64,000 nucleotides of DNA, taken from contig JAGBHU010000030.1 in the NCBI GenBank assembly GCA_017935345.1, forward strand, positions 1-64,000, in the 5' to 3' direction. The notes below the pieces were generated by a model. It saw nothing but the letters and a program-made list of their open reading frames with translations, ran no database searches and was not told where the DNA came from. A program made the translations under genes and the position numbers. Origin of the DNA: Coprococcus sp. Its GTDB lineage: Bacteria > Bacillota > Clostridia > Lachnospirales > Lachnospiraceae. Of this stretch, positions 17,745-26,702 are shown piece by piece; positions within the stretch are counted from its first letter, which is position 1; each line of letters opens with the position of its first letter.

Positions 17745-20348
17745 ATGGACTATAGTAAATTTGATATTGCTATTATAGGTATGGATTGCGAGTTTCCACA
17801 GATAAACAGCATTCCAGAGTTCTGGAAAGCAATAAAAAATGGTGAGGAGAAGGTGTCCTATTTTACCGATGACGAACTTAGAGAGGCTGGTGTAAGTGAA
17901 GAAGCATTAGCTAATCCGTCTTATAGAAAAATGGGATATTATCTAGAAGATGCAACAAAATTTGATAGCAAGTTTTTTGGATATCTTCCAAGGGAAGCAC
18001 AATTAATCGATCCTCAACAAAGAAAATTTCTTGAATGTTGCTGGAATGCAATGGAGGATGCTGGGTATGTTGCTGAGAAATCTACAACAAGAGTAGGTGT
18101 ATTTGGCGGAAGCAACCTGAATACATACTTACTTGCCAACATACTGGATGGTTCATCTATTGAGGAACTAGGTGATAGATATGGTGACCAGCAGATTATG
18201 ATAGGAAACGATAAAGATTATATTACTACGCGAGTTTCTTTTAAACTGAATATCGATGGCCCAAGCGTAAATGTGCAGGCCGCTTGTGCTACTTCTTTAT
18301 ATGCTGTACATTTTGCATGTGAACAGATTCTTAGTGGTGCATGTGAGATGGCAATAGCAGGTGGTTCATCAATTAGATTTCCACATAAGACAGGGTATTA
18401 CTATAAAGAGGGAGGAACTTTTTCGAAAGATGGACATATTTATTCATACGACGAAAAAGCTCATGGAAGTATGTCAGGCTATGGTGCAGGTGCAGTCGTT
18501 CTGAAACCAGTATTCAAAGCAATAGAGGATAAGGATCATATATATGCAGTTATAAAAGGAACAGCAGTAAATAATGATGGTGGTTCAAAATCTAGTTTTA
18601 CTGCTCCTAATGTACACCATCAGGCAATAACATTTAAAGAAGCAGCTGACATAGCCAATGTCCCAATGGAGAGTATTACATATATCGAAGGACACGGTGC
18701 TGGCACTAAGATGGGAGATCCAATCGAAGTAGAAGGATTCCGCACGGCATTCCATATGGCTAATGTGCCAGCAGATCTTCCTTACAAATGTGTGATAGGT
18801 AGTGCAAAGCCAAATATCGGCCACTGCGATGCAGCGGCAGGTATAGCAGGTCTTATTAAGACCGCACTTTGTTTGAAAAATCAAACATTACCACCACTTG
18901 TTCACTTTGAAAAATTAAATAGTGAAATCTGTATTGATGGTACAAACTTTGCGTTTATCAACAAAGCGCAGAAATGGGAGATTGAGGGATATCCACTAAG
19001 AGCAAGCGTAAACTCGCTAGGCATGGGAGGACATAATGCAAACGTTATACTGGAAGAGCCACCACGTTTCAATTATTCTCAGAAGGATGATAATAAATTG
19101 AAAATGATCAATATTTCAGCCAAGAGCATGAACAGTCTAAATGCAATGCAGTCTAACTTATACAATGCAATACAAAATAATTCTGAATTACATATAAAAG
19201 ATGTAGAGTATACATTGCATATGGGAAGAAAAGAATTTGAATTTAGAAAATCATTTGTATGCGCAACCATGGAAGAATTATTAGAACAGCTGAAATCCAA
19301 TACAAGCGATGTTAAGGAAATTGGAAGACAGAAAAGGAAGAATGTTGTCCTGTTATCTCCAAATGATGTGAAGTTCCTGCCACATCTGAAGGAATTCTAC
19401 GATAATGTGCCAATGATGAAAGATGCGATTGATAAGCTGAAACCAATATTAAATACCAAGATAACTACTGTTCTTGATAAGTTATTAAACGGAAATCAGC
19501 CTGTTAGTACACAATTATTAACAGAAATGAAAGAAGTAGAAGTAACATTACTATTTGTATTTTACTATGCAATTATCAGCTACCTCATAGGAATTGGTCT
19601 GAAATTGAATGATATAATAGGATCAGCTTTAAGTAAAGCAGTTGAAGATTGTATCAATGATTCCTCTGCAATAGAAGGCACATTAAGAGATTTACAAAAT
19701 GCAAGTCAAACAGCAGGTTCTGAAGGTAATGGCGTTAATGCTGAGGTCCTGAATCAGAAATATGGAGTGGGAATGAGCCAATACTTGTTTATTGGAATTG
19801 GAAGCATTGCTTATGACCAGAGTGCTCTGTTTAACAGTGATGGAAATGCATATGTGGGACTTGTACAGGATGAGAATGCGAGTGCAGATGAAATACTGAT
19901 TCGGTTTATTGCTCAGTTATGGCAGCAGGGAGCTATGATTGATTGGAGCAAGTATCATAATAACCAGGTGTTCAATCGAATTTCACTGCCAACATATCCT
20001 TTTGAAAAGAAGGAAATGGAATATAGGAATAAAGAAAAACAAGTTGTTAAGAAAACTGTTGAGCAGGAACTGGAAGTTCCCAAAGAACCAGTAGCCACTT
20101 CAGAGAAAAAAGCCATAGATAATCAGAAAGTGGAAGAAGATATTATATCTTTAATCGAAGATATTACTGGAAGCAAGTTAGAATGTATGGAAGAAGATGT
20201 ATCAGCCATTGGAATGACTTCAATGCAGTATGCACAATTTGCAACACGTATTAACGACAAATACAATACTGATCTGAATAAAGCGTATTTTGGAGAAGTT
20301 GAATCTATAAACGGAATAATTGAAATAGTAGAGGGAAAATTAGAATGA
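17745..20348 (+). CDS. PKS module KS-AT(inactive)-ACP
   Basis: 867 residues. The ketosynthase (1-430) is intact: active Cys in QAACATSLYAVH (about 180) and histidines in EGHGAGTKMGDPIE and NIGHCDAAAG. Residues about 450-750 have the length and position of an acyltransferase and end in the usual post-AT linker (LPTYPFEKKEMEY). However, the GHSLGE nucleophile elbow is replaced by GSALSK, removing both the His and the catalytic Ser, and the FSGQG entrance is missing. A C-terminal ACP follows, with its serine in IGMTSMQYAQ. The module should therefore be loaded by another AT, for example that of 26703-30650, or directly from a free ACP. No KR, DH or ER is present. AGGAGGG precedes the ATG, and the stop overlaps the next ATG. 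Confidence 0.9.
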   Translation: MDYSKFDIAIIGMDCEFPQINSIPEFWKAIKNGEEKVSYFTDDELREAGVSEEALANPSYRKMGYYLEDATKFDSKFFGYLPREAQLIDPQQRKFLECCWNAMEDAGYVAEKSTTRVGVFGGSNLNTYLLANILDGSSIEELGDRYGDQQIMIGNDKDYITTRVSFKLNIDGPSVNVQAACATSLYAVHFACEQILSGACEMAIAGGSSIRFPHKTGYYYKEGGTFSKDGHIYSYDEKAHGSMSGYGAGAVVLKPVFKAIEDKDHIYAVIKGTAVNNDGGSKSSFTAPNVHHQAITFKEAADIANVPMESITYIEGHGAGTKMGDPIEVEGFRTAFHMANVPADLPYKCVIGSAKPNIGHCDAAAGIAGLIKTALCLKNQTLPPLVHFEKLNSEICIDGTNFAFINKAQKWEIEGYPLRASVNSLGMGGHNANVILEEPPRFNYSQKDDNKLKMINISAKSMNSLNAMQSNLYNAIQNNSELHIKDVEYTLHMGRKEFEFRKSFVCATMEELLEQLKSNTSDVKEIGRQKRKNVVLLSPNDVKFLPHLKEFYDNVPMMKDAIDKLKPILNTKITTVLDKLLNGNQPVSTQLLTEMKEVEVTLLFVFYYAIISYLIGIGLKLNDIIGSALSKAVEDCINDSSAIEGTLRDLQNASQTAGSEGNGVNAEVLNQKYGVGMSQYLFIGIGSIAYDQSALFNSDGNAYVGLVQDENASADEILIRFIAQLWQQGAMIDWSKYHNNQVFNRISLPTYPFEKKEMEYRNKEKQVVKKTVEQELEVPKEPVATSEKKAIDNQKVEEDIISLIEDITGSKLECMEEDVSAIGMTSMQYAQFATRINDKYNTDLNKAYFGEVESINGIIEIVEGKLE

Positions 20349-20704
20349 TAAAATTAGAAAATATTGAAGAAGCAATTAAGGAAATTTTTGTTGATTTATT
20401 TGGAGTAGATGATTTAGAGTATGAAGATAACTTTTTTGATTTAGAGATTAACTCTTTGCTTGCAACACAGCTGTTATATCGTATCAAACAAGAGTTTAAT
20501 TCCAATCTTTCATTACAGGAATTATTTGAAAAGACAACAATTAAGCAGCTTGCAGAGTTTATTATTGAAGAACAAGAAGCAAATGGTGACAATGCAGAAA
20601 GTACAGAAAATGAAGCTGCTGATGATAAGGATTTAGAGAATGTAGTGGATCAGCTTTCAGATTCTGAAATAAATGATTTACTTAAGCAGGTTTCTGAAGA
20701 GTAG
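20345..20704 (+). CDS. Discrete carrier protein with acidic tail
   Basis: 119 residues. Residues 1-80 form an ACP/PCP with the attachment serine in FFDLEINSLLATQLL (about residue 39). The tail is highly acidic and ends in LSDSEINDLLKQVSEE, resembling linker/docking ends of trans-acting NRPS-PKS carriers. The start ATG overlaps the preceding stop (ATGA at 20345-20348), indicating translational coupling to the KS-AT(dead)-ACP gene. Together with that module's own ACP this gives two consecutive carriers. It may hold the substrate for the flavin oxidoreductase encoded next, or double the ACP of the preceding module. Confidence 0.82.
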   Translation: MIKLENIEEAIKEIFVDLFGVDDLEYEDNFFDLEINSLLATQLLYRIKQEFNSNLSLQELFEKTTIKQLAEFIIEEQEANGDNAESTENEAADDKDLENVVDQLSDSEINDLLKQVSEE

Positions 20705-20717
20705 ATAGGAGATAATT

Positions 20718-21809
20718 GTGGAGAATAAAAATATTAGTGGAGTAGAAAAAGAAATGCAGTTTAGTATATACTTCCACAACGACAATGATTTCAATCAAAG
20801 TGACGATGGATATAAGTTTATTTTAGATATGTCAAAATATGCAGACGAGAACAATTATGATTCTGTTTGGGTACCAGAACGTCACTTTGATGAATTCGGT
20901 GCAAGTTATCCGAATCCATGTGTCTTACTCTCAGCAATTAGCAGTATTACAAAAAATATTAATTTAAATTGCGGTGGCTTAATTATGCCACTGCATGACC
21001 CTTTAAAAATTGCTGAAGATTATGCTATGCTGGATATTTTGTCAAAACAAAGAGCGGGTATTGCCTTTACAAGTGGCTGGCATGTAAATGATTATGTACT
21101 AAACCCAGACAACTTTGAAAATAAAAATGAAGTTTTGAGAAAATATATTGATATTTTCAATCAGGTTTGGAAAAAGAAGGCTTATAAAAGAGTTAATGGA
21201 AATAAGGATATGGTTGATATTAAAGTATATCCACAGCCTAAGCAAACTGAATTACCACAGTGGCTCACAACTGTAATGGTTGATGATAACACGTGGGAAG
21301 AAGCTGGAAGGCTAGGAATAAATATTTTTACTGAATTGTTAGTTCAGAAAAGAACTAATCTTGAGCAAGGCATAAAAATATATCGTGAAAGTTTACAAAA
21401 AAATGGATTCGATCCTGCAAGCAGAAAAGTAACATTAATGTTACATGTATTTATAGGTAATGATGGTGAAGATGTAAGAAAAATAGTAGAAGAACCGTTT
21501 AAACAGTTCTTAGTGAACCACTTGAGATTCTTCTATAAATATGCAAAAGCGAACAAGGGCAACCTTGATTTTGATCCAGATGTCCTGTCAGATGCAGATA
21601 TTCAGACATTAGTCAGTATGGGAATAAAGAAGTATTTTGAAGGACAGGCACTTATCGGTGACATCCATCAAGTAAAAGAGAATGTTGAGTACTTTAAGAG
21701 CATTGGAGTTGATGAATTAGCCTGTCTGATAGATTTTGGCGTTGACAAAAAGCTAATCAAGGAAAGGATTGAAAATTTAACTAAGCTGAAAGAGATGTAT
21801 GAATCATAG
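20718..21809 (+). CDS. Luciferase-like (LLM) flavin oxidoreductase of secondary metabolism
   Basis: This 363-residue bacterial-luciferase-fold protein resembles the LLM subgroup found inside or beside NRPS-PKS proteins: SVWVPERHFDEFGASYPNP, GLIMPLHDPLKIAEDYAMLD, AGIAFTSGWHVNDYVL, and GDIHQVKENVEYFKSIGVDELACLIDFG at the end in two pieces. Family members use FMNH2 and O2 to hydroxylate or oxidise carrier-bound intermediates. It sits between a free carrier protein and the second NRPS, consistent with action on a carrier-bound chain. The start is a GTG at 20718 with GGAG at 20708-20711. An O2-using enzyme in an apparently anaerobic host is notable; an O2-independent role or microaerobic production is possible. 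Confidence 0.85.
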   Translation: MENKNISGVEKEMQFSIYFHNDNDFNQSDDGYKFILDMSKYADENNYDSVWVPERHFDEFGASYPNPCVLLSAISSITKNINLNCGGLIMPLHDPLKIAEDYAMLDILSKQRAGIAFTSGWHVNDYVLNPDNFENKNEVLRKYIDIFNQVWKKKAYKRVNGNKDMVDIKVYPQPKQTELPQWLTTVMVDDNTWEEAGRLGINIFTELLVQKRTNLEQGIKIYRESLQKNGFDPASRKVTLMLHVFIGNDGEDVRKIVEEPFKQFLVNHLRFFYKYAKANKGNLDFDPDVLSDADIQTLVSMGIKKYFEGQALIGDIHQVKENVEYFKSIGVDELACLIDFGVDKKLIKERIENLTKLKEMYES

Positions 21810-21822
21810 GAGGGTGACAGCT

Positions 21823-24800
21823 TTGGAAAAGAGTAAGAAGGAAGAACTGGTTGCTTTACTGAAGAACAAGACATCTTTGATGAATCTTACGAGTGCACAG
21901 AAAAGACTACTATTTGTTCAGATGCTTGAAGAAGGGAATTCTTTTTATAATAACTTTGCAATATTCCGTGTAGATGACATAGAGTATGAATATTTTAAAC
22001 AGGCAATAGATATTATTGTGTCTCAAAGTGTCTTATTAAGATCAAAGATAATTAACGTAGCAGGGAAATCCTATTTTTGTGAAGTAAAAGATTATAAACC
22101 AGAGATTGATAAAGTTGATTTTACAGGACAGGGGAAAGATAAATTAGACCATGCAATAAATGAAGTTATCCGTGTAGCTTTTCCTTTCGATCACGCTGGT
22201 TTGTATAAAATAGCATTTTATGAATATGAAGGAGAAACCTATCTGGTATTTAACTTCCATCATATTTTATTAGACGGATGGTCGCTTGGGCTGTTTTTTT
22301 CTGCCCTTACCAAGTACTATAATCTACTGTCTAACAACAAAACAATTCAAGTTGAAGATTATGTGCTTAGTGACAATTTTGCCAAATTTTCAAGTGATGA
22401 AAAGAAAGATCAGATAAAGTTTGAAGAGAAAAGGAAAAACTACTGGAAAGAAAAACTGGCTGATTATAGTGAATTTGAATTTCCATTGGATAAGATGCGA
22501 CCTAACAGGAACAAATACGTAGGAAAGAAAAAAGAACTAGCCATTGAAGGCGTAGCTTATACTAAATTTATAGATATGTGCAAAAGTAACAGGATTACAG
22601 TTTTTTCGGGATTAATGACATTGTTCTATATGCTTTTGGTAAAGTATACACAGCAAACGGATATTACACTCGGAACAGTACATGCGAATCGTCTTTCCGT
22701 TGATTATGAGAAAACAATAGGTACATTTTTAAATACGCTTCCAGTACGTATCAATATTGAAGATCATAATATAAGTTTTATTGAATGTGCAAAAGCTATA
22801 CAAAAATCAATGTTTCAAGATCAGATTAACCAAATGCCATTCGATAATTTAGTAGAATCGCTAAATCTGAAAAGAGATACAAGCAAGAATGCATTATTCC
22901 AGATATTATTTATATTTCAGAATATGCAGTTATCAATACCAAAGTTTGATGACAGCAAAACAGAATATTTAGCATCATATCACAATAATTCTACCCGTGT
23001 GGACTTAGAATTACATATCTGGGAAAAGGAAAATAAATTTATAATTTATTTATTCTATAACAGTGAATTATTTTATGATGAGACTATCGACCTTTTATTA
23101 GAACATTATCATTCTCTTTTCCTTAGTGTAACGGAAACTGAGTGCCCTGTGAGTGAAATCCAGTTACCACCAGTAGATATTGATGCAGTCATAACACAAA
23201 AAATAACAGATGAGCATAAGAAATGCGATATCTGCAAGGGGCTTGATGATGTAATTGCGAAAACACCAGATAAAGTAGCGATTGTTTTTGAAGAACAGCA
23301 TATTACCTATAGTGCTTTAGGAAAACTCATCAATTATTATGAGAAGAATATTCTGTCCTTGAACTTCAAGAAGGATCACATAATCGGTGTATACATGGAT
23401 CGTTCTATTGAAATGGTGGCAATGCTTCATGCTATTCTTCGAAGTGGCTGCGGATATGTTCCTATTGAACGGTCATTACCGATGGAACGTATACTGGATA
23501 TTATAGAGGATACACAGGTTGAGTGCATAATTCATAATGTTGAAAACGCTGATAAAGATCTGTGTGAAATTTCAAGTAAGTGTGATGTGCAGTTTTTGAG
23601 TATAGATCAATTCAAAGACTGCAGTAATTGTTCAAACCAACGGATTAGAGATAATGATTTGGCTTATATCATTTATACTTCCGGTTCAACAGGTAAGACA
23701 AAAGGCGTTATGCTGACCAGAGAAAATTTGCAATGTTATTTATACTCCTTCAGAAAGAAAATGCCAAATAACGGAACATGGTTAGCCGTAACAAATTACA
23801 ATTTTGACCTTTCCGTTGTTGAGCTTATTTGGACTTTATATTATGGAAACAGGGTAGTATTAACACTTGGTAATAGCAAGCAATTTTTAACCGAGAGTAA
23901 TGCTGGAAAACTGATAAAGAATTGTCACGTAACTCATATACAGATGGTGCCAACATTGAGTAAACTAATTTTTGACAGTACTGGAAAAGAGGAACTGGAT
24001 ACATTGGAATATGTTATGCTTGGCGGAGAATACTCCACAAAAGTGTTACTTGAAACCATTCGTCAAAAGTCTACAACAAAAATAGTGAATATGTATGGAC
24101 CAACTGAAACTACAATTTTTATGACTTTTCATGAGATTTCAAGTGAAAATGAAACAGATGTTTTAGGAGAGGTATATGAGAATGTAGCAGTTAAGATTCT
24201 CGATGAACAGAAGAGACCTGTTCCTAAAAATGTTCCAGGGGAACTTTATGTTGGTGGACCATGTGTATGTAAAGGTTATATGAACAGAGAAGAGTTGGTG
24301 AGAGAAAAATTCTCTATGATAGATGGAATGCGATTCTATCAGACCGGAGATATATGTAAGATTAATAGTAAAAACCGTTTTATTATTTTAGGAAGAAATG
24401 ATAGACAGATAAAATTAAATGGATTCCGTATTGAGATTGATGAGATAGAGACAGACATTATGATGCATTCTGAAGTAAGGTCATGTAGCGTACAGCTTTG
24501 CGGAAAAGAAAATCTAGAACTTGTGGCATTTATTTCTGTTTCAGATTACGAAGCAAGGGAAAAATATCAAGAAGAAATCCATGCACTTTTGAAACGTAAA
24601 CTTCCGTTTTACATGATTCCAAGCAAATATGTATTCATGGAGACGCTGCCAATCAATACAAATGGTAAAACCGATGTAAAGAAATTGAAAGAGTATTATC
24701 TGAAAAATAAAGATGCCATTGCAATGCAATCTATGTCGAAATTAGAAAGCAATAATGAGAAACGTCTAGAAGACGTAAAGCAGTGGATTAACAAAATGCA

Positions 24801-26697
24801 TTATGAGATAGCAGAAGAGGTTGCACTGCAAGAGACAAAAGAGATTGATGAGTTAGCTATCTTATTTGCCGGTTCCAGTGCAGTTCTGCAAGACAATGTT
24901 ATTTCTAAAATAAGGAAAGTATACAATAAAGTTGTAATTGTAAATGCAATGGATTCCTTTAGAGAAGTAACGGATGTGCAGTATGGATTGAATATTAGGA
25001 GCTTAGAAGATTATCGACTGCTTTATGAGCGGGTGTTAAAAGAGAATAAGAAACCAGTTTCTATTTTTTCACTTTGGGGACTGTGTGATGAGTCAGATTA
25101 CGATGCAGAAAGGTTTAATGAAAGAACGGTTGACTATTTCTATTTCCTGAAATCCTTAAGCGTTCTTGAAGTAGAAAATATTAAAGTAGGTCTGCTAGCA
25201 ATGAATAGCGTAAATATAAATGCTGACCTTCCATATAATTATAATAGCTCATTTTTACAGTCTGCATCAATTTGCTTTAATTTGGAAAACAAGTCAAAAC
25301 AATGTGTACTCATTGATATGGATGACTGTGTATTGCAAGATGAGGATCCTGTGTTTGAGTCCATTATCCAGGAGTTTAACCTGAATAAGAAAAATGAGTG
25401 TATTGTAAGGCAAGGCCATTACTATGAAGCTGTATTTGAACAGGTTGAGCTTCAAGATATGCAATCTGAAATTGAGGTGGAAGATAATTCAGCTATTATT
25501 ATAGTTGGAGGATTAAGTGGTATTGGACTTGAAATGGCTACTTTCCTTTCAAGCAGAACAAATTTCAACTTTGTTTTGGTAGCGAGATCCGTTTTTCCTG
25601 ACAGAGCGGAATGGGATAAAATTCTTGAAGAAAACTTAAGTGAAAACCAGAGATGGATCAATGGGATTAAGAAAATCCGCATGATTGAAGAAAATAGTTG
25701 CAACGTTATCGTGAAATGTGCAGATGCCACAAGCATGCAGGATCTTACTAATTTGAATCAGGATTTGAAAGAGTTACAGGTTCATATAAAAGGAGTTATA
25801 TACTGTGCGGCAAAGGGAAATAGCGGTTACTTGAATGGTATAAACGAAAAGAATGTAACATCAGTATTAGATGCTAAAACAACGGGGACTTCTAATGTGA
25901 TGAAGGTTTTTGGAAAACAGGTGGATTTTGTAATATTAAATTCATCTCTATGTTCAAAATTAGGTGGAGTTGCAACTTATGATTATTGTGCCGCAAATGT
26001 AGGTTTGGATACATATGCAAACTACATGAATAACAAAGGATGCAGGATATTTGACTTTAGTTGGGATACATGGAAAGAAACAGGTATGGCTTATGATATA
26101 GCTACTAAGATGGGGGATAAAATCAATACAGATGATATGCTGCAACATGGAATTACCAACGATGAAGCATATAAGCTGTTTGAAATGCTGTTTTCAGAGG
26201 TGTTTCGTATGGATACTCCAGGTACTGAGTTTATGGTGTCAGTGTATCCAATGGCGAAGAGATATGAAAAACGCTTTAGAAAAGTAATGGTTGACCCAAC
26301 AAAACTTATTTGTAACCAGAAGGGATACCAGAAACTTTTAAATGGAAATGAAAAAGTAGAGTTCAGCACAAATGTAATGAGAGTAATATGGAGCACAGAG
26401 CTTAACAGAAATGATTTTTCAGAAGAGGATAACTTCTTTGACATAGGGGGAAATTCAATTATGTTAATTCGTGTGCAGAATATGATGAAAAATGTTATGA
26501 ATGAAGACGTTCCGTTAAATATTCTATATAATTACCCAACTATAAAAGCTCTTTCTGAGTATATGGCAAAGAAGAAAGAAAATGCTGTAGAACAGACAAA
26601 GCAAGAGGATACTGTTGAGGAAACTACACCAGACAGAAAGAGATTAGGAAAGAGACTTCAAAGAATAAGGAATCATGAGAATAAGGAGTTGGAGTAA
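21823..26697 (+). CDS. NRPS module C-A-KR-PCP
   Basis: About 1624 residues. A condensation domain (1-430) has intact HHILLDG (about 145). The adenylation domain follows (YTSGSTGKTKG about 617; NMYGPTETTIF; LNGFRIEIDE; TNGKTD). Residues about 980-1480 are a ketoreductase with its structural half and the NAD(P)H loop VGGLSGIGLEMA (about 1228), Ser in ILNSSLC and Tyr in ATYDYCAANVG. A PCP ends the module (FFDIGGNSIMLIR, Ser about 1541), with a basic tail. A-KR-PCP order is known from depsipeptide modules (valinomycin, cereulide) that activate a 2-oxo acid and reduce it to a 2-hydroxy acid. The position equivalent to GrsA Asp235 is still Asp, which is unusual for such modules. AGGAGGG at 21808-21814 supports the TTG start. 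Confidence 0.88.
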   Translation: MEKSKKEELVALLKNKTSLMNLTSAQKRLLFVQMLEEGNSFYNNFAIFRVDDIEYEYFKQAIDIIVSQSVLLRSKIINVAGKSYFCEVKDYKPEIDKVDFTGQGKDKLDHAINEVIRVAFPFDHAGLYKIAFYEYEGETYLVFNFHHILLDGWSLGLFFSALTKYYNLLSNNKTIQVEDYVLSDNFAKFSSDEKKDQIKFEEKRKNYWKEKLADYSEFEFPLDKMRPNRNKYVGKKKELAIEGVAYTKFIDMCKSNRITVFSGLMTLFYMLLVKYTQQTDITLGTVHANRLSVDYEKTIGTFLNTLPVRINIEDHNISFIECAKAIQKSMFQDQINQMPFDNLVESLNLKRDTSKNALFQILFIFQNMQLSIPKFDDSKTEYLASYHNNSTRVDLELHIWEKENKFIIYLFYNSELFYDETIDLLLEHYHSLFLSVTETECPVSEIQLPPVDIDAVITQKITDEHKKCDICKGLDDVIAKTPDKVAIVFEEQHITYSALGKLINYYEKNILSLNFKKDHIIGVYMDRSIEMVAMLHAILRSGCGYVPIERSLPMERILDIIEDTQVECIIHNVENADKDLCEISSKCDVQFLSIDQFKDCSNCSNQRIRDNDLAYIIYTSGSTGKTKGVMLTRENLQCYLYSFRKKMPNNGTWLAVTNYNFDLSVVELIWTLYYGNRVVLTLGNSKQFLTESNAGKLIKNCHVTHIQMVPTLSKLIFDSTGKEELDTLEYVMLGGEYSTKVLLETIRQKSTTKIVNMYGPTETTIFMTFHEISSENETDVLGEVYENVAVKILDEQKRPVPKNVPGELYVGGPCVCKGYMNREELVREKFSMIDGMRFYQTGDICKINSKNRFIILGRNDRQIKLNGFRIEIDEIETDIMMHSEVRSCSVQLCGKENLELVAFISVSDYEAREKYQEEIHALLKRKLPFYMIPSKYVFMETLPINTNGKTDVKKLKEYYLKNKDAIAMQSMSKLESNNEKRLEDVKQWINKMHYEIAEEVALQETKEIDELAILFAGSSAVLQDNVISKIRKVYNKVVIVNAMDSFREVTDVQYGLNIRSLEDYRLLYERVLKENKKPVSIFSLWGLCDESDYDAERFNERTVDYFYFLKSLSVLEVENIKVGLLAMNSVNINADLPYNYNSSFLQSASICFNLENKSKQCVLIDMDDCVLQDEDPVFESIIQEFNLNKKNECIVRQGHYYEAVFEQVELQDMQSEIEVEDNSAIIIVGGLSGIGLEMATFLSSRTNFNFVLVARSVFPDRAEWDKILEENLSENQRWINGIKKIRMIEENSCNVIVKCADATSMQDLTNLNQDLKELQVHIKGVIYCAAKGNSGYLNGINEKNVTSVLDAKTTGTSNVMKVFGKQVDFVILNSSLCSKLGGVATYDYCAANVGLDTYANYMNNKGCRIFDFSWDTWKETGMAYDIATKMGDKINTDDMLQHGITNDEAYKLFEMLFSEVFRMDTPGTEFMVSVYPMAKRYEKRFRKVMVDPTKLICNQKGYQKLLNGNEKVEFSTNVMRVIWSTELNRNDFSEEDNFFDIGGNSIMLIRVQNMMKNVMNEDVPLNILYNYPTIKALSEYMAKKKENAVEQTKQEDTVEETTPDRKRLGKRLQRIRNHENKELE

Positions 26698-26702
26698 AGG
26701 AA

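Noticed and set aside
19300-20000. Middle of the first PKS as a dehydratase or ketoreductase
   Set aside because: There is no HxxxGxxxxP or GGxGxxG motif. The post-AT linker LPTYPFEKK and position identify a decayed AT.
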